From Amphibalanus amphitrite (lineage: Eukaryota > Arthropoda > Thecostraca > Balanomorpha > Balanidae): a stretch of 64,000 nucleotides of DNA. Positions 25,401 through 39,900 of this stretch are shown here, one piece after another (position 1 is the stretch's first letter; every line of letters begins with the position of its first letter). The notes under the pieces are model-generated. The model made no database searches and was not told the origin of the DNA. It was given only the letters and a program-made list of their open reading frames with translations. The stretch is from NCBI RefSeq assembly GCF_019059575.1, contig NW_024881845.1, positions 434,001 through 498,000 of the forward strand, in the 5' to 3' direction. The translations under genes and the position numbers were made by a program.

Positions 25401-28400
25401 ACTCAATATCAGATATTGCAGTTGAAAGTTGGCTGCTCGGATTTTGGCAGTGTTCGTGATTTGGCCATTTACCCTACATCATGTCTATTTTAATGGATAA
25501 TATGCATCAATAACATATTAACCATAGGGAAATAGAAATAAATATCTTACCTGCATCATGCATGTGACGGTTTCGACTTTCGGTTAGACAGAGACTGACG
25601 GGCAGCCTGAAAAATCATTCCACACAATGTGCATTTGAGACATGGGATGTTGTCAGATTGGGAAGGAAGAGATTTGAAGCATTTAGCGGTCCACGATTCT
25701 GGACGTGGCATGTCAATGTTAGGTACCTATGTGAAGAATTCAAAACATTTTATTCCAATACAATTTGAGACTGTTAGGACTGGGGGATAGGGATGAGGAT
25801 TAAAAATATATTTAAAAGGAAATGGAGAGGACAGGGACTCTGGGAAAACGGCACGGCGCGACTGCGAAACAACGAAAACGTTTGGTTTTGCCCAGTTTTG
25901 CCAATAAGTATGCTAAGCTTTTATAAATCCTTATTCTACTTCTTTTGACTTTGCGGTAAGATGACGTCATTGATTATCATGTAGTATGGTAGATCATCAT
26001 AAGATAAATCGGTTGTACAGCACCAATTTCGTTTTAATCATTATTTCATTTGAAATAAAAACACTTAATAATATTCGGTAAAATATTTTAAGGAAAATGA
26101 AATATATTAAATATGTTATGCTTAGGCTCTCAGGAGAAAAGGATCAACAAACGTTCTGCTGCAAATTAAACATTGCAGCAAAGTAGCTATCAATTGTACG
26201 TAAACGTAATCAGCGAGACGAAAACGGCGCTTTTGTTTCAGTTATTTTTGTAGGGGTTTCAGATATTTATAGAGTTCAGTGGGTTGTTTCTGAGGAGATG
26301 TGGAGATGTGAATTATTAATTAATCACACTTTATTAGTATATAGGGCCTTGCACTTTATCATCTGGATTTAAAAAAAGTTTCCTGCTGAGTGCAGAAAGG
26401 AAGGTAGGTGCATCGCCAGGTTCTATCACCAGGATTGGAGCAGTTCAGCTATTGCAGTTGCAATAACTGAGTTATTGCAGTTGAAAGTCAACGTTGGCTG
26501 TTCATGTTGTTTAGGCCCTGTTCTTTATTTGGCCATCTACCCCATATTGCAGTTGTGATAACAAGCAGTTTTCAGTGTAGTTTTGTGATCTTTGGTGTCA
26601 TCAATTGGTGTCATTATTTTTTGTCAACTAAAACTTATTTGAACTTTCCATTCAATCGACTCAATCATACGAGTCACTCTAATTTTCGGGAATCAAATCA
26701 GTCAACCAGTCGCTAAAGTCAAACGAGTCAGTCAACCAGTCATCTCGAAAAGTCAATCGACTCAATCCAATCAACTCAAAATACGCGTTGAAACAAATCA
26801 ATCAATTCAATCGACTTGATTGGTATACAACCCTGTTACTTTCGTCTGTCCGTTCAACTCATTCCTAGTACCCTAATATCTACCGTGCTACCACTCTGAT
26901 ACCTTACCGCCGAATCCGCGAATTCTGACGTTTGATCTGTCGCCTAACCTGTACCGACAAATTATCCTACAGAGCGCCCCGACCCGGCTCATTACATTAT
27001 GTAACCGGCGGTGTTCCGGGGTCCCCGATACAGCCCCCTGATTGATCACGGTACGGACCAGGATGTATGGTAGCGGTGTTCGCTGAATTTGGGTCTGACC
27101 ACGATAGTCCTGTTTGGGATCATGGATAAACGGGAAATGCTACCCGGGGCTCCGTAAATTAGATAGGTTCGGTTGTGTAACATTGCTGTAACTCGTCTGG
27201 GATGTATAAATATGTGGAAATGGAGTTACAGTTAGGGTACTGTTTGTAAGCATGCAACACATCTCATCCCATCTCATCTTATATATTTCACACATTCATT
27301 TCTTGAATGTGTGGAAACTGAAAGTTCACATTCAGTTTCAATGAATCAGTTCACATTCATCGTAAGCAAAACAATAAATGTGACCTCTATTGGTGCAAAA
27401 GTGCCTTAGCGCCCGGCTCTAAACATAATCAGGCAATGCCACCCGAACACTACTATGGCGATACTTTTGAATCAAGAGTCCTCTCTAGAATTCGGCGCCC
27501 GGTAGAACTCAATTTAGCTGTCCCAATAGGCTTTCCCAATGGGAACATGCAGCCCAGGCTGTGTCTATTATGGGCCTCAGTGTGATTGTTCTGTGGAAAC
27601 TGACCAGACACGTTATTTAAATGGACGCCAGCGGAGCCATTTCCTCGAATACCAAATATGCCATCAGAGACGTCCAATATTGACTGTGCTATATTCGGCC
27701 GAATTACAGTCATTTTAGTACAGCTGTGCCGTGACTACGCATGCTAGCGTATTTTTTTTATTACATATGCTGCTCCGTGAAAACATCCAAACCACCCGTA
27801 TCTGTTTGTCAATGCATCCCGACAAAACATTAAAATGTCGTGGAACAGGGGTTCTTTTTTACTCTGTTAGTGGCCGCCATTCACTTTGACAGTTATGGGC
27901 ATCAAAACTTACATAACAATCCATATGTGTCCGGCATTGACATTAGGACGGATAATCCGCCGCTTCCGCCCCATGCCTTCATGGGAAAGGCTAGTTTCTC
28001 TTGCGGTTCGGAGATTGCCCATACCCCTGCAGTAACTGTTTGATGTCCAGGGATGACCTTGAAGAGAGCCGGTTTGTTTATATACTGCAGATGTTTTCTT
28101 CAATGTTAAGCAGGAATAATTGGCACATAAATAATGGATAGTGACACTGGCTCTTTTTTTACCTTCGGATCCAAGTCCTCATCAAGTGACCCTGTAATTA
28201 CCGTGTGCGCCACTTGCCCTTTTCTTTGAGGTTTTTGACATAGGCTGACAGGTGGCTGACATTTTGTCATCGCGTATGCCATGTAGCCGGCTGTGACCCG
28301 TACCTGACCTATCCGAATTCTGGTACATCCTGTATTCGTGGTATGGCTCCCGCCTGTTACTCATCGGTGATCTTCACGGACCGATCCACATGATCTGTCT

Positions 28401-30807
28401 GACTCTTGGGACCCTGTGAACTGTGCATGGTGTACCCGATGTGATGGTGTTGAACACGTGTTTGGCCTGTAGAATACCGACTAACCTATGCATCACCCGG
28501 CATGCCAGCCTCTGTGACTTTTGCTGCCATTAGGTCTCTCGATCTGAACCCTGTGTTACATTTTCCGAGCCCTGAGACTTGGACTCGCACTGGTGCTCTC
28601 TATGTGACCTATTTCAGTTTGTCCCTGCGTAGCCTTTGATTCCTGCATGGTTCCCTAACCTCTTAACTCATCCATCTCCTGTATGACATTGGGGGCATTC
28701 CACGTCAAATCGAACAAAAATCGGCTGTTTTGCACCTTACCATCAGCGATTTCATTATAAATTTGTGAGCGAGTTCCTGTGTCGCCCCGGACATTACATT
28801 GATGTTTTTTGCACATTCTGACCACAGGTCTTCTAAAAAAAGGGCATCAAATTTTTACAAAATGTTGCATCTTTATATTTTTGAACGACCATAACTCTGG
28901 TTGTACTTGTTTGATTTGAATGAAATAAACCTTACTGTTTAGGTAATTTCTTAAGCATTTGTTTAGAATTGCATCAACTTAAATATATGGCCTTGAAATT
29001 TGCTTAACTCTGTTCTTAAGCACAAAAATTGAAATAGCAAAAAACACGCCACCTTCGATTTGGCTCATTTTCATATATTTTATTGCCTACCATATTCTTA
29101 ACAACCTGTGAAAAAATTAGAGTGGGCCATTCATAAGTTTTGAAGAAAATGGCACATATGCCAACGTATGTTAGCACGCGCAGTGGAGGGGGAAGAGTGA
29201 ATTTCGCCCCACCCCTCCTGTTTTTCGCCAATATCTCATAATATTGATGCGAAATTACTTATGGCTACCTGTCCAGAATTGAATTGCACATCTCATCGTG
29301 CAAGCAATAAGAAAATCGGTTCACAACTGTTCTAGTAATAGCGGTGTAAAGTGAACATCCTGTCGCCGCGGCGACGCGGCGACCCGGCAGCCGGCGCCGA
29401 CCGCTACGCGCCGCCTGAATTGTAGACTGTGCCGGGACGGAACGGAACGGTTCCGTCTTTACATCGCGCTCCTTACCGCTGATTACGTTCGATTCGCGTC
29501 AAATTTTGTGAGAAGACTAAGAAATGTACAGGCAATCTTATGGTGAAAGAATTCTGAAAATAGGTTGGTAAACAATTGAAATATGAACGTGTAAACACAA
29601 AATTGTGACTGCTGCGTTTCCCGCGTCGGCCGATCCCGCCTCAGCCGGCGACATGTTACTCTTAGCAGAACTCTAACTGCCATATTTATTATCGGATTAA
29701 CTAGAAATTCCCCATACATACTCAAAAATGTATGTTCTTTCGTATAGTGAAGATCAAAAGACGTGAAGCTATCGTTGCGTGATAATGTTTTCGTTGAATT
29801 TATTTCATGATGCATTTCCACACGGCTCAAAATTCACCGCAAAATACCGTTTGCCTGAGACACTTTTACAATGGAACGTGAATGCTTGACTACGATGACT
29901 ATGCATTTCCATTCTCGCAGAGTTTGGGATATCACTAATCAGCAATCATTCATTTCAGAAAGTGTACACAAGCAAGCATGTCTTGACTCTGTCTTTCAAG
30001 GTCACGCGCGGTTGCGTGATGTTGATGCATGAAAACGGCGTTTGCCGCGAAAGTTATCAATGGCCCACTCCAATTTTTTTCACAGATGGTTAGGAATATT
30101 GTGAGGGACATAATATGTAAAAATTACTCAAATCGAAGGTGGCGTGTTTTTTGCTATTTAAATTTTTCTGTTTTAATTCAAGGTCAAATGCATTTCAAGG
30201 TCACTTCAATTTAATTTTATAATTAAAAATCAAAGCCTTATCAATTGCCTACAAGACCCTGTTAATATCATTTTGATACCAGAAAAGGAACCAGAGTTAT
30301 AAGCATTTAAAAAAAATGATGTGTGGCATTTTTGGCTATATTCGATGACCTATATCTCGGCGATACGTTATCAAATTTCGAAAATATTACACGTAACTCA
30401 GTTTTGCACCATGCCCAGTCTGCCTACAAATTTTCAGAAAAATCGAAGGGGATGACGGATTTCGGTGTTTGATTTGACGTGGAATGCCCCATTGATTTCA
30501 TGCGCAACCTCCCGAACCTCTGTGCTTTATTTTGACTCGTCTTTAATCTCGGACAGTACATACGTGAGCTCTGACTTTATAGCGACCCTCTGCAACTTCC
30601 GTTTGACCCCTTTGTGACCTCTATTTCTTTTTCTCTCAGGACGGCGAGGAAGACGACCTGGTGGATGATGGCGTGGACGCCGCCCAGTTCCGACTGCTCG
30701 GCGTCTCCATGTCCTCGTTCAACAGTCGAAAGGACTCGGGAATTCGCAGTCGACGGAGCAGCATCCAGGCTCAGGTCAGAGAGAGGGAGGGAGGGAGGCA
30801 GGGAGAA

Positions 30808-30903
<96 letters not shown>

Positions 30904-33900
30904 GAAGAAGCAGAGTTGTGTGTTGTCGGGTTATTTCAGACCACGCGGAAATGTTGCAGTCTGCCTGCCGTGTCGAGTAGTAAGATACCGCTGGATGCGT
31001 GCGGAAGTTGACGTGGATTTAAACGCTGATAAGCGTGAAATTAGCGTGCGTGTTTTGAAAGACGACACAATCTGCACTGGTATGCCAGTTCTTAGAGGAG
31101 TTATATGCTTGTGTGGATAGTTTAGTGTATGACACGAGCGAATAGATCCCGAGCGTAATCTTCTTAGAGCCGGCTTAGCAAAGCGAGATTGCATGCTTTT
31201 ACGACTTAATCACGGGAGTCATTGCAGTTCCATGGCAACATTTCATTCATTTGTGAGTGTGGGGTTATTTCGGCGCGGAGTTAATTACGTGTAATTAAGG
31301 TCAGCGGCGTTATTGAACGTACCAAAAAATGCCAGTGACCAGGCTGGCTAGTTTTCCTCAGTTACTTAGACAGCTGGTGATTGATCAAGCTACCTTTCCG
31401 TGCGGCCGCCCGGGCTCACGGGTGGTCTATGGCCGGGGAGGCTCTGAATTAGTGATAGTTGAGCGCGAGTTTGCCGCTACTGACTGATGAACCGCCGGAG
31501 CTTCGGTACCTGACTGGCGCGGACGTCCGCCGGCTAATGCATGGTGATGATATACGGCTCTCTGTGGTGCCTCTGTGTGTGCTGCGTCCCACTGGTCTAA
31601 TGACATTGCCGAGTAGCGGTCGGGTGAGGAGAATGGGAGACGTTCCGCGTTTCGCCTCAGCTCGTCTTCCGTCACCACTGTTCTTATATCACCTAAGTCC
31701 TCAGCTGTTATATTGCCTAAAATCTCCACCCTGAGACATCCAAGTCCTTGGAGCGTTTTACTTCTTCATGCTTTCTTCATATCGTTATACGTTGCTTCCC
31801 AGATCACACCTCGGTCCATCTTCAGTTCATTTTACAGCGTACCGTCGTATCACCCCACTGCACTGTGTCCCCGGATCGTCTTGCGATGCATCACTTTTTA
31901 AACCTCAGTCACCCCTGCTGTGTCCACGTATTTTCACCTCGCTCTCCGTCCTCAGATCGCGGCGCTGAACGGTATGAAGTCGGGCGACCTGCTGACCCAC
32001 CGGATGAGCGGCTACTACACCTCCAGCCAGTCCTCGCTGATGGACGCCTCCAACCTCGGTGAGTCAGCCACCTGCCCTCACCTCAGGAAGGGACATCTCA
32101 TCCCACAGTGAGGGCGCCACCTTCCCAGGCTCGTCCTTTCTTACATCTATAACAACTCTTGCAAGTTGCAGCTCAGTCAAAGTTTTTTTTCTCAAAACTT
32201 TACTAGCCACCGTATTAGATCTCATCATTTCAAAACCTGCAAGCGACATTATTTCGTCTTATATAAGTGTTTGTAGGCTGCCTCCGCCTGCTTTCAGCCT
32301 GTTTCTGTGCTGGACATCAATGTATGAAATCTCATCGACCTGTTGCGCTGTTTAGGTCTCTTGCATGCGATTTGTTCGGATCCCCAATATCAAATGCTGT
32401 GCCTACCAAAATGAATCGTTGCAGTTCTCCCTCCCGTTCCTGAATTTTCCGCGACTTTTATTCTACGCCGCCCATTATCTGCGTTGCCACCGGCTCTCCA
32501 ATATGTCCGATCCGTCTTCATTCTATTTCACCCATCTCTGGCTCTTCCATCCCACCCACATCTCTTCTCTCCCGCTCCTCTCCTGTTGTCCTGTCAAGCG
32601 CCGCGCTCCGCTCGCTGTCCAGTCCGGATATTACATCTCCCCCGGCCCTCCTAGTCCTCCGACGGAGGCTCTCGGTCGAAATACGTGCCCAACTAATCGA
32701 TCCTTCACTGTGAGTCTGCGCCCGGCCGGCCGTCGCCCGGCGCGGCCGATCAGTTTCGAGCGCAGTCAGCCGGCGATGGAGAGCGTCGCGCCCGACGCAG
32801 CTCATAATGCACGCCTCCGTCGACGCGTCGCTCCCGGAGCGGTGCGAGTGCCACACTCCACAGTGATTGCTGTGCGCTGCGCTGGCTGGAGTTTTTCGCC
32901 TCGGCTCTCGGGAAGGCGGCCGAGCGCGGCCTGTCACGCCCAGCCTACAGTTCGCTCCGGCTCTGCCTGGCTTGGCGGGCGCTGGATGCAGCTCGGGAGA
33001 TGAGGAGGCAAGAAGTGACTCCAGACGGGACTCAGTGCGTCTCTACGAATGGCCAACAGTCTCGAGTCGAGTCCGACGGTTATGAGAGCGTCAGCGATCA
33101 CTTGTTTTTGGTCTGCGAGCGCACGACTGGCTAGAGGAGGTGATTAGGTCCAGTGTTGCGGGGCGCTGTTGCTCGGCAGGTAGTGGAGACGCCTGGCAAC
33201 CAGCAACTGGCCGGTCACCCGTAAAGAGGGGGAGGGGCAATGAGAACCGCGAGCGGCGCGCTGCTGGGTGAATCCCTATCTCAACTGGTTGTCAGTTTTA
33301 TAATCGTCGTAGTGGGTGGAAGAGGAGGGGTATATGTTTTTTTTAATGTTGTGTTTGAAACAGGGATTGCTGCTGCCGTATCTTGTTTTCTTGACTTGTT
33401 TTGCAATAAATGCTTGAAGACGTATATGTAACGTTTTTATAGGTTCATTTGACAGAGTGATTGGCGTATGAAGACCTTGTATCGTGTATGTTGTACACAC
33501 AACTGAATTTGTTGCTGACGGCGTGAGCGAAAAGTTGCGTCATACGAATCTTCACAAATAAATAACGAAACAAATACCATCCCTTTTACGAACAAAATGT
33601 GATATAAGACCGGGCTGTGTCCAGTAGAGGCCTCTCAGAGCGTATGAAGCATTCCGGTTGTAATACCGACTGCATGCCGGGTCTGGTGTAACAGGATGAC
33701 AAAGCCTGGCTCTTTCATTTATGACTGGTGCAATATTGCCAGCGAATAGGCTGATGTTTATTGCGCTCCAACAAATCGAATCACACTCTGTGACCCTAGG
33801 TGCCCTGAGAGAATGCGAACTCCTGACCCACAGCGAGACCAAACACTAGCCCTCATCTCAATGACCTGAACGTAGGTCGGCGCTGCCAGCGGAATTTTCC

Positions 33901-36900
33901 AGTCTTGACCCTGACCGGTCGATCACGTGTTCCTGTGGCTCCGCCCACTTGCGGTCTGGGCCCGACCGGTGACCCAACGACCCGAACCTGGGGGTGCGTG
34001 GAGGTGGTGGCCGGGACGGGGGAGTGGATAGGGTGCCGGCATGGCAAGTGAGCGGGCCGGGGTTCGAGTCCGGGTCAGGTCACGGTGGGGTGTGCCGGGT
34101 CATGTAGCAGCTGGAGTGAGGATGGGTGTGGGCAGCCGATGCGTGAGCGTGTGTCTGTGTTCTTGCGTGAACGGTCAGGTCATGATGGGCGGTGGCGCCT
34201 GGGAGCAGGAGGGCGTGTGAGGAGCAGGAGGGCGTGTGAATGGGGAGTGGTTGTGGGAACAGGGGTGAGCGTGGAAGTGTGTGTGGTAGGTAGCGGGGTG
34301 TGAGGGAGCAGCGGAGTAGATGTGGAGGATGGGCAGGTAGAAGAGAGTCCAATGCAGGTGGGAGGGAGGAGCAGGTGTAGATAGTACGGCGGGGGAGGAG
34401 GCCAGAGGGGGCGAACTTATGGCGTAGATAGTACGGCGGGGGAGGAGGCCAGAGCGGGCGAACTTATCAAGCCAACATACTTTAATATGTAAAAACAGAG
34501 GGCTCGTTGCAAACATTTATTGACACAAATCGCACTACGCTACAAGTTTAGCACAGGCATCCCCCGCTGTGCTCTGGGCAGTCAACGCCTCCCGAATTTC
34601 GGGGTGGGGGGGTACAAAGTATATCCGTCCACCATCCCCACACGAGCGAGCGGTAGTACACAGTATATCTGCCCCCCCCCCCCCCCTACTGCGTACCTCA
34701 CCTGCGTAACCTACCCTGCACCGAACAGAGACATGGCGCCACCTCCCCTACCGCCATCATCCCCTTTGTCTCACCCCCTCCCTCGCAGCCCGCTGAACAG
34801 ACGACAGATGAAACCACTCCCGGATGGGTCCCACGGGTCGTCGGGAGTGGGCAGACCCGCCGCAGCCAGCACCACGGCTTGGCGACAACATGGGCGAGAG
34901 CCCGATAGCGGATCGGGACAGCTCCCCTCATGTTGGCAACCAGGAGAAGGCCCGAGGTATTCCCAGACCCCTGATATGAAAGCCCGGAGGAGGGTGAAGC
35001 TCCGAGCATTCAAACAGACGGACGTCGAACCGGACATGTGCATGAATTTCGGCTGATAGCCTTGCCTTGGCGTTTGTTAACACTGCAGCTCATCAAAGCA
35101 GGGTAAAACCTGGTCAACACCCCCCATCAGACGGTTTTTTTTTTAGTCCTCCGCACACCCGCATCCAACTTGGTGGGAGGCGGGGGTTCACATTGCCCCC
35201 TGGCTCTCTTACATTCAGCTTGGGGACAAGTTATCAAGCAGATTACTTCACTAATTTATTTTTTTTTAAAGCGAGTAACTGACAATCAACCAGGACAGGT
35301 TCCATGTTCGATGAATTATTACCTTTATTACCTCTATAAGCTTTATTATTAAAGCTTTGCTAGCTTTATTACCCCGCTGGAACCCCGAGTTTTGGTGCAA
35401 AGCCATGCCCGAAATCCATGCACATCAGGTCCGGCCATGTTAGGCAATAGGGATATTACAAGTGACAACAAAGGAGATAATACAAAAGTGCTTACCGGCA
35501 AAAATGTTATTGGAAATATCCTACTTTGCGTGATGTCCACCTTCCAAAACAGTCCCACCCGACAGGCTTTATTTACTCATGATATTTCCACACGTAGGTT
35601 GCGAAAATTCAAGATCCTATCTCTACAACCACTGATCGACAAGGCACATCCAAATGTTGCATAGCAATTAAAATTAATAACAAACACATGCAGCGCAGAC
35701 AGAATACCGCTTAGAAGTGCCCCTGAGTACTCACTGCTCGTAAGAACGGGACGCGAGATCGCAAATGAACACGGCTACAGCGAAGCCGGACGCTCGGATC
35801 CGGTTGGCTATGCGCCCTTATCCATCATTATCAACACACGACAATATTCCACCTCTAATAAAATCAAAGTGCAAAGCGAGGACAGTTGTCGAACACAAAG
35901 CGCCCAACCAATCCAAACCATTCGTCTCTAAGAAACGCACAATTCTTTCCTTACACATGACAAAGTTGATTGAAATCGCGGTATTCAGTTTCAGGACATG
36001 GTTTCGCTCAAGGTCCTAAAAACAGTTTGGCTCTTCGACCTGTGCCTGCGGCTAGCCGGACGATCAATTTCGATTTCGAGACCCGACTACAATGCACGAC
36101 ATATGTACTGAACAGCACTTAACATTGGTTAATGTAGTCTGGTTGTGTTCGGTCTTCAGTGGGACGGACTTCACTGGACTCAAATTTTCACTCGGGTCTC
36201 GATTTGTTCCACGTTCAGAGTTGACGAGTGATCCTGAACCGGATCGTGCTCCTCAGCTGAAACAAACGAACGATCGGTCACTACTGAAAAATACAATGCA
36301 ATTCACATATTTCTTCATGTTTCTGGGTCACAACTACTGTAGTCAATATGCAAAACATGTCTTCACTCCAATTTACGCACGAGAACGAATAACGACTCAC
36401 ATGGTGCGGTACCTAACATCTTTTCCAAACGAAAATACGCTGGCCAAACTACTTTCATATGCATTTTTTATAACAGTGAAAGCTTGCTACGGCGTAAGGA
36501 CAATCAGAATATCATATGGCCTGTGTCTGTAGAGATTCCTCGAGCAGAGCAGAAAGTCGAGCAGAACAGCGCCGAGAGCGATCGTATCCCAATTAAATAT
36601 TATGTAAGTCCAAGATTATATAAAAGCCTAGATGAAACGTATTAACCCTCGCACGACCAGGCCATTTCTCATAACACGAACGACCAGGGGGGGGGGTTGT
36701 TACGACCCCCCCCCCTGGCGTTTCGAAACGGAAGGTCGTAGAGCTTAGCGGAAAAAACCAACGGATTGCTCTCAACGAGATCTCGCGATTGGTGGTATAT
36801 TTTTTGGTCCTAGGTCAACATTTGACCTACTTTTGACCGGTCAAAGGTCAAATTTTCGGAAAAATAGACTTTTTTCAACTTTCGGCGGCGATTGCGGCAA

Positions 36901-39900
36901 AACGGTGGGAGATATCGACTTGAAACCTTCACTATCGTGTTCCTTGATCAATTCTCTATCGTTTGGTATGTATTTCGTTTCCCTAGCTCTAAAAATGGCG
37001 CGTTGGGAGCGCCGGAAGTCGGCAAGGTCACAGTCGGCGGCAGAAATTCGAAAAATACAAATTTAAATTTTTGAAATCTAATTGTATTTTTGGATTTGGG
37101 AGGTCCATTTGCTCCCTATAGAAGCTAATATTGCTGCATATTCCCATTGAGGTGACAAGAATTAGCAAAATAGTGGTTCGGGCGCTTTTCAAAAATAGTA
37201 CCGGACGCTGTTCCTCTTGTGACGTCATAGCTCCGTGACCTGACCTGACCCGGTCAAATTTCTTATACCATATGATAGCCAATACTTGCCCCAACATGCA
37301 TGGGAAGTTTCATTACGATCCATCAACCGATGTCCGTACCACCGGCAGGAAACCTCGGGCGTTGGCACTCAGTTTGTGAAAATCCGGCCGGAGGCTGTAC
37401 CTCTTATGACGTCATAACTCCGTGACCTGACATGACCCGATCAATTTTTTTCGGCAAAAGATGCGCAAAGGTTGCCCCAGAGGGTATTGAAAATTTCAGC
37501 CCGCTACGACAAGCCGTTTAGCGTGCACTTCGAAAAAACCTCAGGGGGGGGGTTGGTACAACCCCCCCCCCCCTAGGCGTTCTAGGGTTAAGGGCCAGCG
37601 ATCGGGTGTCGAGAGTGCGACATGCATTTCATACTACAGACATCCAAGGCGTGCAGTTGTGCGAGTTTTAGATGGCGTGATGCTCTGCTGACTCGCTACG
37701 ACTAACGCTTCTAATGGCTAACCTTCTAGAAACTACTGAGCGCTGGTCGGATCGCACTACATTACAGCGGCACCGCAGTTCGGACTTACCGTTCTCGCTA
37801 AGTCTCAGCGGCGTTCGGCAGCTCGGCCACTCCACGGGTTACTTCTGTCCTTCCGTCACCCGACTCGGGAGCTGATTGGTGATTATTCTCACTGTCCGTG
37901 TTCTATTTCATCGTGCCACGGATCGTCCGAATGCTACTTTTACCTCGCCCCCATCAGTGGCCCTCGGTGGTCTCGGAGACTCGCTCTCGGCCACTATCTG
38001 GACAAACCCTCAGACGATATTCCTGGCCTATTTCTGCCTTTACCGATCACAGGGTTGATGCAACCCATCAGATGTTATACCCAAAGGCCTCCTCCGTGTA
38101 TCCCTTATATCGTCCACAGAATTACGTCATTTCGCCAAGCCCTTTGTAATAATCCCCCAACGGCCTCTGTGTATCCCTTTATCGTCCATAGAATTACGAA
38201 CTCTCAGCCGTCATCACTGATTGTCGTATCACCTTTGACCTTTGTGTCCCTCGATGACCCGTAACACCAGACAAGCTTCACAACGGCTCTCTTTTTGACA
38301 TCCGCGTCTTTTGATGAACCGTGGAAGCAGGCCAGCTCCTCAGTCGCTCTTTCCTGACCTCCGCGTCCCGTAACCCGTATTACCATGCCTACCCCTTAGC
38401 TCAGCTGCCGCCCTCCCTGACCCCCATGCCTCCCCTGAAGGCCCGTAGTATCAGGGCTATCCATCAGTTGCCCTCTCTGACCGTGTCCTCTCCCTGTCTG
38501 CCGACAGACATGATGCAGCGGGTGTTGGACGAGGCTGACGCCCTGGATCAGCAGGAACCAGAGCACCTCCTCGCACAGCAGCTGATGCAGCGAAAACTCA
38601 GCGACCTACAACTGGTCCGCTGCGTCCAGCAGATGTCCAACAAGTCCAACTACTTCATCAACCCGCCCATCAACCGGCTGACGCTCTTCTACAAGAACGC
38701 AGACTTTGAGCGTCAGTACCGGCTTCAGCACGCGCGCCGACACCACGCGGCCGCCAACGCGCTCTCACTGCCCAAGTACAACACTCTAGTGGATGCGGTC
38801 GTGGCCACGATAGTGTTTGTCGTGCTGGCTGTGGCGGTAGCTGCCACGCTGCGGCCCGCGGCCGGCTGGTTCGCGGTCACGGCTCTCCTGGCAGCCTGGT
38901 TGGCGCTGGTGCAGGGTGTGATGTGGTGGCGGCTGGCGGCTGGAGTGTCTCGCGATGAGCGGGAGCCGTTCGCCCGCGCCTACTGCTGGCTGACCGGCTG
39001 GTACCCGTTCCATGTGATCGGTGGGTCGCTGGCCGCGCTGCCAGCGGTGGTTGTGTTTGCCGGATGGTCCTGTGCTGCCTGGTCGGACGATTGCGAGCGA
39101 GCAGAGTACTACTTCCTGGCCATGCTGGTCGCCCTTGTCCACTTCTGCAACTTCACGCAGCTCAACTGTTGGCTCAAAAGCGCTCTGGCGGCGGTGGCCG
39201 CGCTGGCGATGGCCCTGCTGGTCGGCTTCTCGGCGTGTCGTTGCGGCGACGACCAGCGTCTCCTGCCGACTGCAGACCTCTCAGCAGCCATGGCCGCGCT
39301 CGTCGCTCTGGTGGCCATCCTCAACCGAGAGTTCGAGATCAGCTATCGGCTCGGCTTCTGCGTCAATATGATCGCCGCCCGCGATAAGGCTGAAGTCCAA
39401 CGCCTAAAGCAGCAGGCAGACGGTCTACTACATAACATCATTCCTGAACATGTGGCCGACGTGCTCAAGACCAAAGCCAAGTATTCGGAGAACCATCGGG
39501 ACGTGGGTGTTATCTTCGCCAGCATCATAAACTTCAACGATCTCTACGATGAGACGTATCACGGAGGCAAGGAGTACCTTCGTGTGCTCAACGAGATCAT
39601 TGGAGATATGGATGATCTTCTGCATAAGTACACCAGCGTCGAAAAGATCAAGACGATTGGTAGTACTTACATGGCCGCGTCGGGCCTGAACCCGAGTCTG
39701 CGGCGCGACACGGCGCGGCCTGACCAGCATCTGTTTGAGCTGATGGAATTCGCCATGGACCTGCAGAAGGCCGTGGCGGCTTTCAACGTGTCGCTCTTCG
39801 AGTTCGCGCTGGAGCTGCGCATTGGCTACAACATCGGTGACGTCACCTCAGGCGTCATCGGCACCACGAAGCTGTACTTTGACATCTGGGGCGACACGGT

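Noticed and set aside
30614..31120. Open frame with Arg/Glu repeats
   Set aside because: It runs across ADCY9 exon 5 in the wrong frame and through a (GA)n microsatellite.
39021..39387. Alternative-frame ORFs inside ADCY9 exon 7
   Set aside because: Out-of-frame products of the GC-rich membrane-helix region.
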